A stretch of 64,000 bases of DNA, taken from the NCBI GenBank assembly GCA_016787705.1, contig JAEUTP010000010.1:62001-126000 (forward strand), written 5' to 3'. Both the position numbers and the translations under genes were made by a program. This document shows, piece by piece, positions 45,481 to 54,723 of the stretch; within the stretch, counting starts at the first letter, position 1, and each line of letters opens with the position of its first letter. The notes beneath the pieces were generated by a model. The model was not told the DNA's origin, made no database searches, and saw nothing but the letters and a program-made list of their open reading frames with translations. This DNA comes from Bacteroidia bacterium (lineage in GTDB: Bacteria > Bacteroidota > Bacteroidia > B-17B0 > Aurantibacillaceae).

Positions 45481-46386
45481 TTATTTTTTAGTAAGTTCCT
45501 TAAACACATCTTCCATCTTTTGCTCTTCTTTATTTAAGGTTAATACACTTAAATTATTGGCAACGGCAAAATTAAAAATGTCTTTACGCACATCGTCTTT
45601 AGAAGTAGAGATCAACTGCCAGGTATTACCCTGCAAATGGTTTACTTTTTCAATAGTGTTTATTTTACGTAATAATTTTTCTGAGACTTCTTTATCAAAT
45701 TCAACGGTAATAATTTGAGCAGTAGTATTTTTTTGAAGATTTTTTGTTTCGTCGTTTGCTACAATTTCTCCTTTGTTAATGATAATTACACGGTCGCAAA
45801 TGGCTTCTACTTCCTGCATAATGTGCGTGCTTAACATTACCGTTTTTTCTTTACCTAAAGCTTTAATAAGCCCGCGAATTTCTTCCAGTTGATTTGGATC
45901 TAAACCTGTTGTTGGTTCATCCATGATCAATACTTTTGGATCGTGAATAATGGCTTGTGCTAAGCCTACACGCTGGCGATACCCTTTACTTAATGCACCT
46001 ATCTTTTTGTTTTGTTCTAATTGCAAGCCTGTCATATCGATCATCTCTTTCACACGGCTTTTAATATTTTTTATTTTATAAATGCCACCAACAAATTCTA
46101 AAAATTCTTTTACATACATATCCAGATACAATGGATTATGCTCCGGTAAATATCCAATTTGTTTTCTTACCTCTAAACTTTGCTGCGTAATATCAAAACC
46201 ACAAACTTTGGCAGTACCCTCTGTTGGCGGAATGTAGCAGGTCAGTATTTTCATCATGGTACTTTTTCCGGCACCATTCGGCCCTAAAAAACCTACTATT
46301 TCATTACTGCCAACTTCAAACGAAATAGTATTCAATGCTTTTTGTGCACCGTAAAGTTTAGTTATATTATTTACTACAATCGACAT
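45481..46386 (-). CDS. gldA: Gliding-motility ABC transporter ATPase GldA
   Basis: 301 aa. Walker A GPNGAGKST (35-43), signature LSKGYRQRVGLAQA, Walker B VLIMDEP and the switch histidine in MLSTHIMQEVEAICDRV. These surrounding blocks, with YLPEHNPLYLDMYVKEFLEF, agree closely with the Flavobacterium GldA I remember. GldA works with the permeases GldF and GldG, which are not in the window. In this phylum the transporter is linked to gliding in some species but also occurs in non-gliders. It follows tryptophan 2,3-dioxygenase by 34 nt. Confidence 0.85.
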   Translation of the reverse strand: MSIVVNNITKLYGAQKALNTISFEVGSNEIVGFLGPNGAGKSTMMKILTCYIPPTEGTAKVCGFDITQQSLEVRKQIGYLPEHNPLYLDMYVKEFLEFVGGIYKIKNIKSRVKEMIDMTGLQLEQNKKIGALSKGYRQRVGLAQAIIHDPKVLIMDEPTTGLDPNQLEEIRGLIKALGKEKTVMLSTHIMQEVEAICDRVIIINKGEIVANDETKNLQKNTTAQIITVEFDKEVSEKLLRKINTIEKVNHLQGNTWQLISTSKDDVRKDIFNFAVANNLSVLTLNKEEQKMEDVFKELTKK

Positions 46387-46420
46387 TCTCTCTTTTTAAA
46401 CTTTCTAAACCTCCAAACTT

Positions 46421-47422
46421 TTAACTTCTGAAAACATTGGTAACAACCCAGCCTTTGCCCCAATCTGCTTTTTCTTCCTCTGTCCAAATCTCAGGATAAA
46501 ATATGCGTTTTTGAAAACGTGGCGGTAAATATTTTTGCCAATTAGTACCACCTGTTGCTGCAATATCTTCGGTATTTTGTTGCAAATACTGTACAGCAGA
46601 TTTATAATGTACCAATGGCCAGTTAATATTTACGTTCACATCCAGTTCTTTTAAAGCATTAATTACTTTTATATTTTTTTGATCTGCTTCAGAAAGCGAT
46701 TTATATTTTGCCCACAAATTTTTTGTTTTGTATTCGTTTGCAAGAGCAATAAAATCTTTAGAGTATTTTTTCTCAAATTGTAAAAGCGTTAATGTTTTTT
46801 TACCGGTGCTTAATTCTGTAGCGCCTTTGTTCCAGTAAATATGATTGAACATTTCTTCAATAGAAGGATCTTTGTCTTTTAATGTGGAACGAACATCTTT
46901 ATCTACTAAATTAAAAAAGTCGGTTGAGCAGATTTCTATCTTACGGTATTGCGCGCTCTGAAAGCCGCTTGCGGGAAGCAAGGCCATGCGATAACGCAAA
47001 AATTGTTCCTTCTCCATACCATTGATCATGATCTCGAAAGATTTTGTCAATGCTTCAAAATAACGGTTAATACGCCCTACCCTCTCAATAAAAAAGTTAG
47101 CATCTAATTTATTTTTCCAGCCAACTAATTTGCCGTTTGGTAAAATATCCGGACCATTATTTCCTATCTGTTCAAATTCATGTAACGATAATTTAAAGTA
47201 CAGTTCTGTGATCTGGTGATACATGATAAAGATCTGCTCATCCGGAAAATCAGTTTTTGGATTTTGAAGCGTTAATAAAGTTTCAACCTGTGTATAATCC
47301 CAATAAGTTAAATAATTAGATAACAACAGGCCATCGAGGTAACTGTTTATATCCTGTCCCATTTGGGCATATTTATCTTCCAGTAATTTTATTTTCTCTT
47401 CTATTTTGCTGTCAATTGCCAT
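46421..47422 (-). CDS. kynA: Tryptophan 2,3-dioxygenase
   Basis: 333 aa. FIMYHQITELYFKLSLHE (active-site H69), ALLPASGFQSAQYRKIEI, and WPLVHYKSAVQYL with H272 as probable heme ligand, then TGGTNWQKYLP, are the family landmarks. The enzyme opens the indole ring of tryptophan to N-formylkynurenine in the cytoplasm. The rest of the kynurenine route is not beside it; a cyclase-family hydrolase 26 kb away could supply the formamidase step. Lies 68 nt after mltG and upstream of gldA on the same strand. Confidence 0.9.
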   Translation of the reverse strand: MAIDSKIEEKIKLLEDKYAQMGQDINSYLDGLLLSNYLTYWDYTQVETLLTLQNPKTDFPDEQIFIMYHQITELYFKLSLHEFEQIGNNGPDILPNGKLVGWKNKLDANFFIERVGRINRYFEALTKSFEIMINGMEKEQFLRYRMALLPASGFQSAQYRKIEICSTDFFNLVDKDVRSTLKDKDPSIEEMFNHIYWNKGATELSTGKKTLTLLQFEKKYSKDFIALANEYKTKNLWAKYKSLSEADQKNIKVINALKELDVNVNINWPLVHYKSAVQYLQQNTEDIAATGGTNWQKYLPPRFQKRIFYPEIWTEEEKADWGKGWVVTNVFRS

Positions 47423-47490
47423 AAGAAATTTATTTTATGTTCTGTGCCTGCAAGAAATACTCTTGTAAGCATTCCAAAAATACTAATTTT

Positions 47491-48534
47491 TTACCGTTTA
47501 ATTCCCTTTTTATCCATCGCCTTTTGATAAGCATTAGCGTACTTTAAGTGCTCTTCGTAAGTACATGAAAAATCAGAATATCCGTTCAAAGAAGGCTTGG
47601 CACAAAAGAAAATGTATTTATGTTTTACATGGTTTAACACCGCATCAATAGCAGAAACAGACACCAGGCAAATTGGCCCTGGGGGTAAACCTTTATTCTT
47701 GTACGTATTATAGGGTGAATTAATTTCTTTATCGGCATCTAAAACACGCTGCGCATCAAAATTTTTGTTGGCAAATTTTAAAGTAGGGTCGGCTTGTAAT
47801 AACATGTCTTTATGAATGCGATTAATATATACACCTGCAATTTTTTCCTGTTCACTTTCAATAGCGCTTTCCGATTGGGCAATTGATGCAAGCGTTATCA
47901 CTTCCGAAATTGAAAACCCGATTTTTTTTGCAAGGCTAACGCGCTTATCATTCCAGATGCCATTATATTTCTGCTTCAAAATTGCTGTAAATTCATCTAT
48001 ACTTATAGCCCAGCTTACTTCGTAAACGCCTGGCACCACCATCGCAAAAGCGTTATCCGGGTCTAATTTAAAGTCATTGAACAGTTTGTTTTCATCTGCT
48101 AAATAATTTTCAAGATCCTCTTCTGTCAATTCTAATTTATCATCGGTATAAGCAATAAATTCATCAAGGTTATGGATCTGCGAATTAAAAGTAAGCCTTA
48201 CTTTTTCCTGTTTATTGTATTTGATAAGATTAATGATCTGACGTTTGGTCATACCATTTGTAATACGGTATTTGCCGGGATGGATATTTTTATCCAACTC
48301 CATTTTTTTTGCAAGAAATTCAAAGGCCTCAAGATCGTCAATAATATTTTCTGAATTAATATCACTAATTACATCTTCAAACGAATCATTTGTTTCGATA
48401 TAAATGTAAGTGTAATTCTTATCTTTTAAATGAATGGCGCCCGCAATATATTTTTGATAAACAAAATAAGCACCGGCGGCCAATGCCACAATTACTGCTA
48501 AACTTATTATTTTACCTCTACTTTTTTTACTCAT
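47491..48534 (-). CDS. mltG: Endolytic murein transglycosylase MltG
   Basis: 347 aa. One N-terminal membrane helix (about 10-28), a LysM-like subdomain (about 40-110), and the YceG/MltG catalytic domain. ASIAQSESAIESEQEKIAGVYINRI holds the catalytic glutamate in the second acidic position; the first position of the usual EKE motif is Gln here. LQADPTL and GLPPGPICLVSVSAIDAVL close the active site. It cuts nascent glycan strands and so sets their length at the inner membrane. It overlaps the cytochrome gene by 4 nt (ATGA) and ends the dapF operon. Confidence 0.93.
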   Translation of the reverse strand: MSKKSRGKIISLAVIVALAAGAYFVYQKYIAGAIHLKDKNYTYIYIETNDSFEDVISDINSENIIDDLEAFEFLAKKMELDKNIHPGKYRITNGMTKRQIINLIKYNKQEKVRLTFNSQIHNLDEFIAYTDDKLELTEEDLENYLADENKLFNDFKLDPDNAFAMVVPGVYEVSWAISIDEFTAILKQKYNGIWNDKRVSLAKKIGFSISEVITLASIAQSESAIESEQEKIAGVYINRIHKDMLLQADPTLKFANKNFDAQRVLDADKEINSPYNTYKNKGLPPGPICLVSVSAIDAVLNHVKHKYIFFCAKPSLNGYSDFSCTYEEHLKYANAYQKAMDKKGIKR

Positions 48535-50579
48535 AAAACCTGTTCAACCTGCTGCAAAGCCATTTTTACTTTTTGATTTTGCGGGTTCTTTCTTAAGATC
48601 AGTTCTAAATACTTTTTGGTTTCTTTTTTATTTTTTAAAAAGGCGTAATAACCGGCTAAATTTAATAATAATGGTTCATAATCAGGATCAATTTTTTGAG
48701 CAACTGTGTATAACCTCAACGCTTCTGCCTGTGAGCCTTGGCTTAACCTTATGAAACCCAAATTAGTAAGCGCAGAAACATGTTTTGGATTTTCTTTTAT
48801 TATAAACTCAAACTGCGTTATAGCATCGTTAAAATTATTCAAAGCCGCTAAAGTTGAGCCTAATTTGTTTCTGAAATCTAAATTATAAGGTGCCAATGTT
48901 ACAGCTTGCTTAAACCATTTAACCGAACCGGGAACATTATTGGTATTATAATACGATTCTGCAATGCGGTAACAGGTCCATGCATCTAAATTATCATAAG
49001 ACTGTTTCACAAAAATAGTATTGAAACATTTTTGATCTCCTGCTTGAGTCAGATAAAAGATAACTTTCTTAAAATCTTGTTTAATATAATATAGCTGTAT
49101 CAGCGCACGAAGATTTGTAAACAGATCGTTTGCAGATTGATCTTTTAATAATACAATGGCAGAATCCAGGTATGTGTTTTTTTGTTCAAACTTTTCGTAT
49201 TGGTTAATATATGCCAAAGCTTTTGTTAAGGCAGAAGGATTTTTCTCATTAATAGAATAAAGCCCAACAAATGTTTTGATCTTATCTTGTTCTTTTTTTG
49301 AAATTGGTTTTCTTATATAATGGTCGTGCACCGAAACATGCGGAATATCGGTTGAGCCAGTTGCTGGCATATGGCAGCTTACGCAATTACTCACTTTTTT
49401 ATTACCAAGCCCGCAGTTTGCGGCATGCAGCACTGCCAACTGCTGACTTTTGATGACTGATGACTGATGACAATTGTTACAGGCATCATTAAAAATATTT
49501 GTATTTGTTTCGCGAACGCTTACATGCGGATTATGACATGTAACACAGGTCAATGCACCTTTGTATGGCTTTAACAAATTGGTGACTGAGCGTGTCGAAG
49601 TCACTTTTTCATACGATTTTATAAAACAGGCGCTTTGTTTTAAACGGTCGGCATGCGAGGCCATTATAAAATCTTCATCAGCATTTTTATATTTTGGAAG
49701 AAACACAGAAATAAAATCGCTGAGCTTTTGTCCGGGTTTAAAATCATAAAAAGACTTTCCTTCTTTTAAAACAGCATTGCCTTGTAAGTGGCAACGTTGG
49801 CAAAGATCGAATTGTCTGTCGATAGAAAGCTTTGCAGGATTTACGATTGAATAATCAATAAATTTAGAAGTATCTACTTTTGATCCCGTTTGCCTTTCAG
49901 ACACATGAACACTTCCCGGACCATGACAACGCTCGCAATCAATGCCGGTTGGAATGCTGATATATTTATTTTCAGAGCCCATAACAAAATTTGGATAACC
50001 GTTATGGCAACTCATACACTCTAAACCTATTTTGCGTGTAAAATGCGTGTTCACGCCATTTTCAAAACCTGGTGGAAGATCCCAATGTTTTTTTTGCGTG
50101 TAAAAGGTCATTGGCATTTGGTTAAAATAACCATTAACCGATTGCAAATGAGAATTGGTGTGTTGCCCCGAACCGATAATAAAATTAACTTGTTCTGTTC
50201 TTAAAAAAATGGTATCGCGTTTTTCTAAGCGGTATTCTTTAAAATATAAACTATCATTTTTCCAAAACGCATTGTAATGCATGTTAGAATACTTATCATA
50301 AATGTTTGCGTTAGAAAAATCGGCTGATGATTTTTCTTTTGTTGCAATCCCTAAGGATTTGCCCATACCGGTTTTAATAAACGTATTATAAATACTTTGA
50401 TGGCATTGCCTGCAGGTATTCATGCCGACATATTTAGCTGAATTGGAATGATTTAAATAAAGTGAAGAATCTTTTTTTGGAATTTCTTCTGCAAACTTTG
50501 TATGAGGTGTATCACAAAATTTTAACAGGCCAACAAGCGCAATAGTGACAGATAAAAATATATGAACTTTTTTAGACAC
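48531..50579 (-). CDS. Heptaheme cytochrome c with C-terminal TPR domain
   Basis: 682 aa from GTG 50579, overlapping the GNAT stop by 8 nt. One N-terminal hydrophobic segment (VTIALVGLLKF) serves as signal or anchor. Seven CxxCH heme sites are visible: CRQCH, CMSCH, CERCH, CQRCH, CVTCH, CNNCH and CVSCH, within about residues 55-405. Residues about 455-682 are TPR repeats (for example NPKHVSALTNLGFIRLSQGS). The family is common in Bacteroidota and is related to cytochrome c554-like multiheme proteins; the electron partner is unknown. Unusual to find inside a cell-wall/lysine operon. Confidence 0.87.
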   Translation of the reverse strand: MSKKVHIFLSVTIALVGLLKFCDTPHTKFAEEIPKKDSSLYLNHSNSAKYVGMNTCRQCHQSIYNTFIKTGMGKSLGIATKEKSSADFSNANIYDKYSNMHYNAFWKNDSLYFKEYRLEKRDTIFLRTEQVNFIIGSGQHTNSHLQSVNGYFNQMPMTFYTQKKHWDLPPGFENGVNTHFTRKIGLECMSCHNGYPNFVMGSENKYISIPTGIDCERCHGPGSVHVSERQTGSKVDTSKFIDYSIVNPAKLSIDRQFDLCQRCHLQGNAVLKEGKSFYDFKPGQKLSDFISVFLPKYKNADEDFIMASHADRLKQSACFIKSYEKVTSTRSVTNLLKPYKGALTCVTCHNPHVSVRETNTNIFNDACNNCHQSSVIKSQQLAVLHAANCGLGNKKVSNCVSCHMPATGSTDIPHVSVHDHYIRKPISKKEQDKIKTFVGLYSINEKNPSALTKALAYINQYEKFEQKNTYLDSAIVLLKDQSANDLFTNLRALIQLYYIKQDFKKVIFYLTQAGDQKCFNTIFVKQSYDNLDAWTCYRIAESYYNTNNVPGSVKWFKQAVTLAPYNLDFRNKLGSTLAALNNFNDAITQFEFIIKENPKHVSALTNLGFIRLSQGSQAEALRLYTVAQKIDPDYEPLLLNLAGYYAFLKNKKETKKYLELILRKNPQNQKVKMALQQVEQVL

Positions 50580-51102
50580 CTGGATTTATCAATTGCAAAA
50601 ACCACACATCTTCAAATAAATCAATTCTTTTTTTATGCCATGCTTTTTTTAAACCACACTTTTCAAAACCCGCCTTTTCAAAAAGAGCGAGGCTTGCAGC
50701 ATTGGATTGATTAACGTTCACATAAATTTGTTTTAAATGAAGTGTACCAAAAGCATAAAATTTTATTAAATCAATGCACTCAAAAGCAAAACCATTACCC
50801 CTATAATTATCGTGTATATAAATTCCTAAACCGCAACGCGCATGCTGCGGCTCAAATTCAAAAAGATCAATAATGCCTATTGTTTCATTTGTATCGGTTT
50901 TATTTATCATTAAGCGTAATTGCTTATTGGTATAAATATCCTGATAGGCTGTATTTACAAATTCATCCAATACTGCTTTAGAAAACGGCGTTTGTGTAAA
51001 GCTTACTTCCCAAAGCACATGGTTATTTTCCCAGCGATATAAAATATCTGCATCGGATGGCTCAAGTGCTCTAACCGAAATATTTTTTCCTTTTAAAAAC
51101 AT
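50572..51102 (-). CDS. GNAT-family N-acetyltransferase (RimJ/RimL type)
   Basis: 176 aa from ATG 51102; a TTG one codon earlier is possible but unneeded. Starts MFLKGKNISVRALEPSDAD and contains the acetyl-CoA block CGLGIYIHDNYRGNGFAFEC and the closing NVNQSNAASLALFEKAGF, typical of RimJ/RimL-like acetyltransferases. The acceptor is unknown. The start overlaps the stop of the preceding unknown gene by one base (TGATG). Confidence 0.9.
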   Translation of the reverse strand: MFLKGKNISVRALEPSDADILYRWENNHVLWEVSFTQTPFSKAVLDEFVNTAYQDIYTNKQLRLMINKTDTNETIGIIDLFEFEPQHARCGLGIYIHDNYRGNGFAFECIDLIKFYAFGTLHLKQIYVNVNQSNAASLALFEKAGFEKCGLKKAWHKKRIDLFEDVWFLQLINPGV

Positions 51103-51659
51103 CAATCTTTATAATAAGGTAAACGTTGTTCTTTAATAGTTTGATGCAATTGCTCAACTGTGTAATATGGCAATTCTAAAAATCCATTATGAAGATCAAA
51201 ATTGCTGGCACTTGCAAATTCAAAATACTCATTCTCGTTCATGCGCTTCATCAAATCAAAATACAATTCTTCTTCAATATTTGTTACGGCGTAAAAATGC
51301 TCGAAAAATAACTTTAAAGGCGATAAACAGGTAGCCTCGTATTGCCTTACATTTTCAAATTTTGAGATCATTTCCTGTAGCATTTCTAATTGATGATCAT
51401 AACTAAAAACAGGATTTTTTTTTAATTTAATAAAAATGCTTTCAATTTTCTTTTGCGAAATAATTTTTAATAAAGCTTCAGACGAAACATTTATTTCGTG
51501 GCCTTTAATGGTTAAAGAATTATAATTGCCGTTAATCATTAAGCCAATATGTGGAGGAACGCGATTTGCATGCAGTACAACCAACCAGATATCCTTTTGA
51601 AGAATTGCTTCTCGAAGATCGACAGTATCCATTTTTATATTTACTGTTTCTACGATCAT
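51102..51659 (-). CDS. Unknown 185-aa protein between dapF and GNAT genes
   Basis: I do not recognise a family. No signal peptide or membrane segment; probably cytoplasmic. The N-terminal half alternates strands and helices (KDIWLVVLHANRVPPHIGLM, GNYNSLTIKGHEI), and the C-terminal half is helical with several aromatic residues (LKLFFEHFYAVTN, ELYFDLMKRMNENEYFEFA). It overlaps dapF by 4 nt (ATGA) and the GNAT gene by 1 nt, so it is certainly translated with them, and a role linked to diaminopimelate or the acetyltransferase is possible. Confidence 0.75.
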   Translation of the reverse strand: MIVETVNIKMDTVDLREAILQKDIWLVVLHANRVPPHIGLMINGNYNSLTIKGHEINVSSEALLKIISQKKIESIFIKLKKNPVFSYDHQLEMLQEMISKFENVRQYEATCLSPLKLFFEHFYAVTNIEEELYFDLMKRMNENEYFEFASASNFDLHNGFLELPYYTVEQLHQTIKEQRLPYYKD

Positions 51660-52441
51660 GCAATTTCGATTGTGCCGCTAAATACCTTTTTAGCCGGACC
51701 AATTAACCAAATGTTATAAAAATTTTGTTCCAATACTCTTTCAAATTTCACTTCAAGATTTCCACCTATAGTTTTTATCAAACAATTATTTTTTCCATTC
51801 GAAATTCCTTTAACAGCAGCAACTAATGCCGCGGCTGTAACGCCTGTGCCACAAGAATAAGTTTCATCCTCTACGCCTCTTTCATAAGTGCGTACAAATA
51901 ATTTATCTTCAAGGCGTTCAATAAAGTTCACATTGGTACCTTCTTCTTTAAAACGCTCATTATAACGAATTAAAGCGCCCATATTTTTTACATCAAAGCT
52001 TTCAACATTATTTATGAATTTCACAAAATGCGGAGAGCCTGTATTCAAATAAAAATAATCATCGCCAACCTCAACATTCTTTACATCCTGCATTTTTAAA
52101 GAAACTATTTCATTCTCATCAACAGTCGCATCGTGTAATCCATCAATTGCTAAAAATTTTGCAGTGTTTTTTATAATTCCTAAATACTTTGCAAAAGCGG
52201 TAATACAACGTCCTCCGTTACCACACATACTACTTGGGTTACCATCGCTGTTATAGTACACCATTTTAAAATCCGATCCGGGCTCTAATTCCAAAAGCAT
52301 TAATCCATCGGCGCCAATACCAAAACGACGGTCGCATAAAAATTTTACTTGCTCATTGTTTAAAGAAATTTTGTTAGAGCGATTGTCTATCAAAATAAAA
52401 TCGTTACCCGTGCCCTGGTATTTATAAAACGAAAGTTGCAT
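51656..52441 (-). CDS. dapF: Diaminopimelate epimerase
   Basis: 261 aa. The two catalytic cysteines are C73 in SMCGNGGRC and C197 in ETYSCGTGVTAAAL. The start MQLSFYKYQGTGNDFILID is universal for DapF. It converts LL- to meso-diaminopimelate for peptidoglycan and lysine. Starts 6 nt after the membrane-anchored hypothetical gene and overlaps the unknown gene downstream; it forms an operon with mltG, so the unit is partly devoted to cell wall. Confidence 0.97.
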   Translation of the reverse strand: MQLSFYKYQGTGNDFILIDNRSNKISLNNEQVKFLCDRRFGIGADGLMLLELEPGSDFKMVYYNSDGNPSSMCGNGGRCITAFAKYLGIIKNTAKFLAIDGLHDATVDENEIVSLKMQDVKNVEVGDDYFYLNTGSPHFVKFINNVESFDVKNMGALIRYNERFKEEGTNVNFIERLEDKLFVRTYERGVEDETYSCGTGVTAAALVAAVKGISNGKNNCLIKTIGGNLEVKFERVLEQNFYNIWLIGPAKKVFSGTIEIA

Positions 52442-52447
52442 AATAAC

Positions 52448-53080
52448 TTAGTTAATTTTTGCTAATAGACCAGAATCAATAACTCTTTCAAGCGATCTAA
52501 AATCAGCGCCGTAAAAAAGCTTGTAAACCTGGTCGGAGCTTTTAATGTAATATGAATTATCTAATTCATATAAAGAAACATTATTGTAATCTAAGAAACC
52601 ATACAACAAAACTTTATTTTTAGAAAACCGATAGCCCTTTGAATTGAGTGGTGTTTTCCAAAATTCAATAAAATAAAGATCAGAAGTGTTTTCTTTTACT
52701 CCCGCAATATCAGATGCGAGAGAATCACTTTGATTGCCAGCGGGATCAATGTGAATGATCTTAACATTTTTTACAGATAGTAATTCTTCAGTGGCTACAT
52801 TTACTTCAGAATTATCGCGGATCAAACTATCTACTTCAGAATAATTTACTTTATCGCTTTTACCAAAATTAATTTTAAAACGTTCTTTGTTCTTACGTTT
52901 TTCTTCATCTGCTTTATCTTCTGTTTTAACTTGCTGTTCAACTACGGTAATCTGCGATTTAGTTGAATCCTTCATCTTATTAAAAAGGTCGTTGATCTTA
53001 AAAACAAAAAAGCCAATACCAACTAAAAGGCCTATTGATAATCCGAAAACAAAAGTTGGTATTTTACGACTGAATCTCAT
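52448..53080 (-). CDS. Membrane-anchored hypothetical protein
   Basis: 210 aa. A basic N-terminus and one membrane helix (about 9-27, FVFGLSIGLLVGIGFFVF) are followed by a charged stretch (about 45-65, EQQVKTEDKADEEKRKNKER) that may be coiled coil, then a globular domain of about 120 residues with aromatic-rich strands (LYFIEFWKTPLNSKGYRFS, KVLLYGFLDYNNVSLYELD). No family recognised. First gene of the dapF operon, 6 nt upstream of dapF. Confidence 0.75.
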   Translation of the reverse strand: MRFSRKIPTFVFGLSIGLLVGIGFFVFKINDLFNKMKDSTKSQITVVEQQVKTEDKADEEKRKNKERFKINFGKSDKVNYSEVDSLIRDNSEVNVATEELLSVKNVKIIHIDPAGNQSDSLASDIAGVKENTSDLYFIEFWKTPLNSKGYRFSKNKVLLYGFLDYNNVSLYELDNSYYIKSSDQVYKLFYGADFRSLERVIDSGLLAKIN

Positions 53081-53205
53081 TTAATTTTTCAAGAGTAAAT
53101 TTAGCAATTTTTTTGTTGTCCCGGTTAAGGTTTGTTAAAAAGAAACCAAAAAGGTAACAACGATATTAACTTTACGTTATTAATCTTAAAACCAAATAAA
53201 GAAGT

Positions 53206-54660
53206 ATGAAAAAGTTGTTGTCAACCATGTTAGTGGCGAGTTTAGGTGGATTAATATCCTTTACCGGCGCCCGTTATTTTTATGCAAATGATAAAAATAA
53301 CATCAGTCAAATTACAAGGCCGTTCGATCAGCAAAATATCAAACTGGCTAATTATACACAAAATTCAGGGCTTAATATTGATTTTACAAATGCAGCAGAA
53401 AAATCGGTTAATGCCGTTGTACATATTAAAACCATCAGCGAACAGGTAAATAATTTAAATTATGATCCCTTTGCCGAGTGGTTTTATGGCCCTCAAAAAA
53501 GGCAGCAAAACTATAGTATGGAAGGTAGCGGCAGTGGCGTAATTATTAGTGAAGATGGTTATATTGTAACTAATAACCACGTTGTGGCAGGTGCTGATAA
53601 AATTGAAGTTGTTTTAAATGACAGAAGAACTTATGTTGGCGAAATTATTGGGGCAGATGCCAGTACAGACGTTGCCCTTATAAGAATCAAAGAAAAAGAT
53701 CTTCCGTTTTTAAGTTATGGTAATAGTGAAACCGTAAAAATTGGCGAATGGGCACTGGCTGTTGGAAATCCCTTCAATTTGGAAAGCACTGTTACCGCAG
53801 GTATTATTAGTGCTAAAGGCCGAAGCAACATTTTAGATGTAAATAAACGCCCGATAGAATCCTTTATTCAAACTGATGCTGCGGTAAATCCAGGTAACAG
53901 TGGTGGCGCATTGGTAAATACAAACGGCGACCTTATTGGTATTAATACAGCTATTGCCTCCAACAATGGCGCTTACCAGGGCTATTCATTTGCTGTGCCT
54001 GTAAATATCGTTAAAAAAATTGTTAGTGATCTTGTAGAATTTGGTGTTGTGCAACGTGCTTATTTCGGTGTAAGTATCAGGGATCTTGATGCTAAATTTT
54101 CTGCAGATAAAAACATAAAACTTTTAAAGGGCGTTTATGTAAATGGTGTAACCTCAGGTGGTAGTGCAGAAGATGCAGGCATACAGGAAGGTGATGTGAT
54201 CACCAGAGTTGAAAATGCAAATGTTGGAAGTGTGAGTGAATTACAGGAACAATTAAGTAAATACAGACCCGGAGATAAGATCAACATTACTGCCGTTAGA
54301 AACAATAAAGAAATGAATATGGCTGCCACTTTAAAAAGCCTTGATAATACTACAAGTCTGATCAAAAAAAGCGAGATCATTAAAAAATCAATTTCAGCTT
54401 TAGGTGCTGATTTTGAAGAAATGAGCACTGATGAATTATCCAAATTCAGAATAAATAACGGTGTGAAAATTAAAAAATTAAGTACCGGAAAACTGGCGCA
54501 GGTAGGCATTAAAGAAGGTTTTATTATTACAAGTATTGATAAAAAGAAAGTGAGCAATGTACAGGATATTAATAATTCATTAGAAAATAAAAGTGGCACT
54601 ATTTTAATAGAAGGCTTTTATCCGAACGGGGCAAGAGCCTATTACGGCTTTGCATTATAA
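53206..54660 (+). CDS. HtrA/Do-family periplasmic serine protease
   Basis: 484 aa. Signal peptide or anchor at about 1-22. The trypsin-like domain has the full triad: H125 in VTNNHVV, D155 in DASTDVALIRI and S232 in NPGNSGGAL. Two PDZ domains follow (about 290-380 with GGSAEDAGIQEGDVI, and about 400-480, more divergent). It degrades or refolds damaged envelope proteins. Monocistronic: divergent from the dapF operon and closed by its own terminator. Confidence 0.93.
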   Translation: MKKLLSTMLVASLGGLISFTGARYFYANDKNNISQITRPFDQQNIKLANYTQNSGLNIDFTNAAEKSVNAVVHIKTISEQVNNLNYDPFAEWFYGPQKRQQNYSMEGSGSGVIISEDGYIVTNNHVVAGADKIEVVLNDRRTYVGEIIGADASTDVALIRIKEKDLPFLSYGNSETVKIGEWALAVGNPFNLESTVTAGIISAKGRSNILDVNKRPIESFIQTDAAVNPGNSGGALVNTNGDLIGINTAIASNNGAYQGYSFAVPVNIVKKIVSDLVEFGVVQRAYFGVSIRDLDAKFSADKNIKLLKGVYVNGVTSGGSAEDAGIQEGDVITRVENANVGSVSELQEQLSKYRPGDKINITAVRNNKEMNMAATLKSLDNTTSLIKKSEIIKKSISALGADFEEMSTDELSKFRINNGVKIKKLSTGKLAQVGIKEGFIITSIDKKKVSNVQDINNSLENKSGTILIEGFYPNGARAYYGFAL

Positions 54661-54677
54661 ACGGCATAAAACATGAT

Positions 54678-54712
54678 AAAAGGCGAATATGAACTATTCG
54701 CCTTTTTTATTT
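54678..54712 (+). terminator. Rho-independent terminator after htrA-like gene
   Basis: AAAAGGCGAATA (54678-54689) pairs with TATTCGCCTTTT (54695-54706) over a 5-nt loop and is followed by TTATTTTT. The left A tract also lets it serve the convergent DUF1415 gene. Confidence 0.93.
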
Positions 54713-54723
54713 TTAATAATTTA

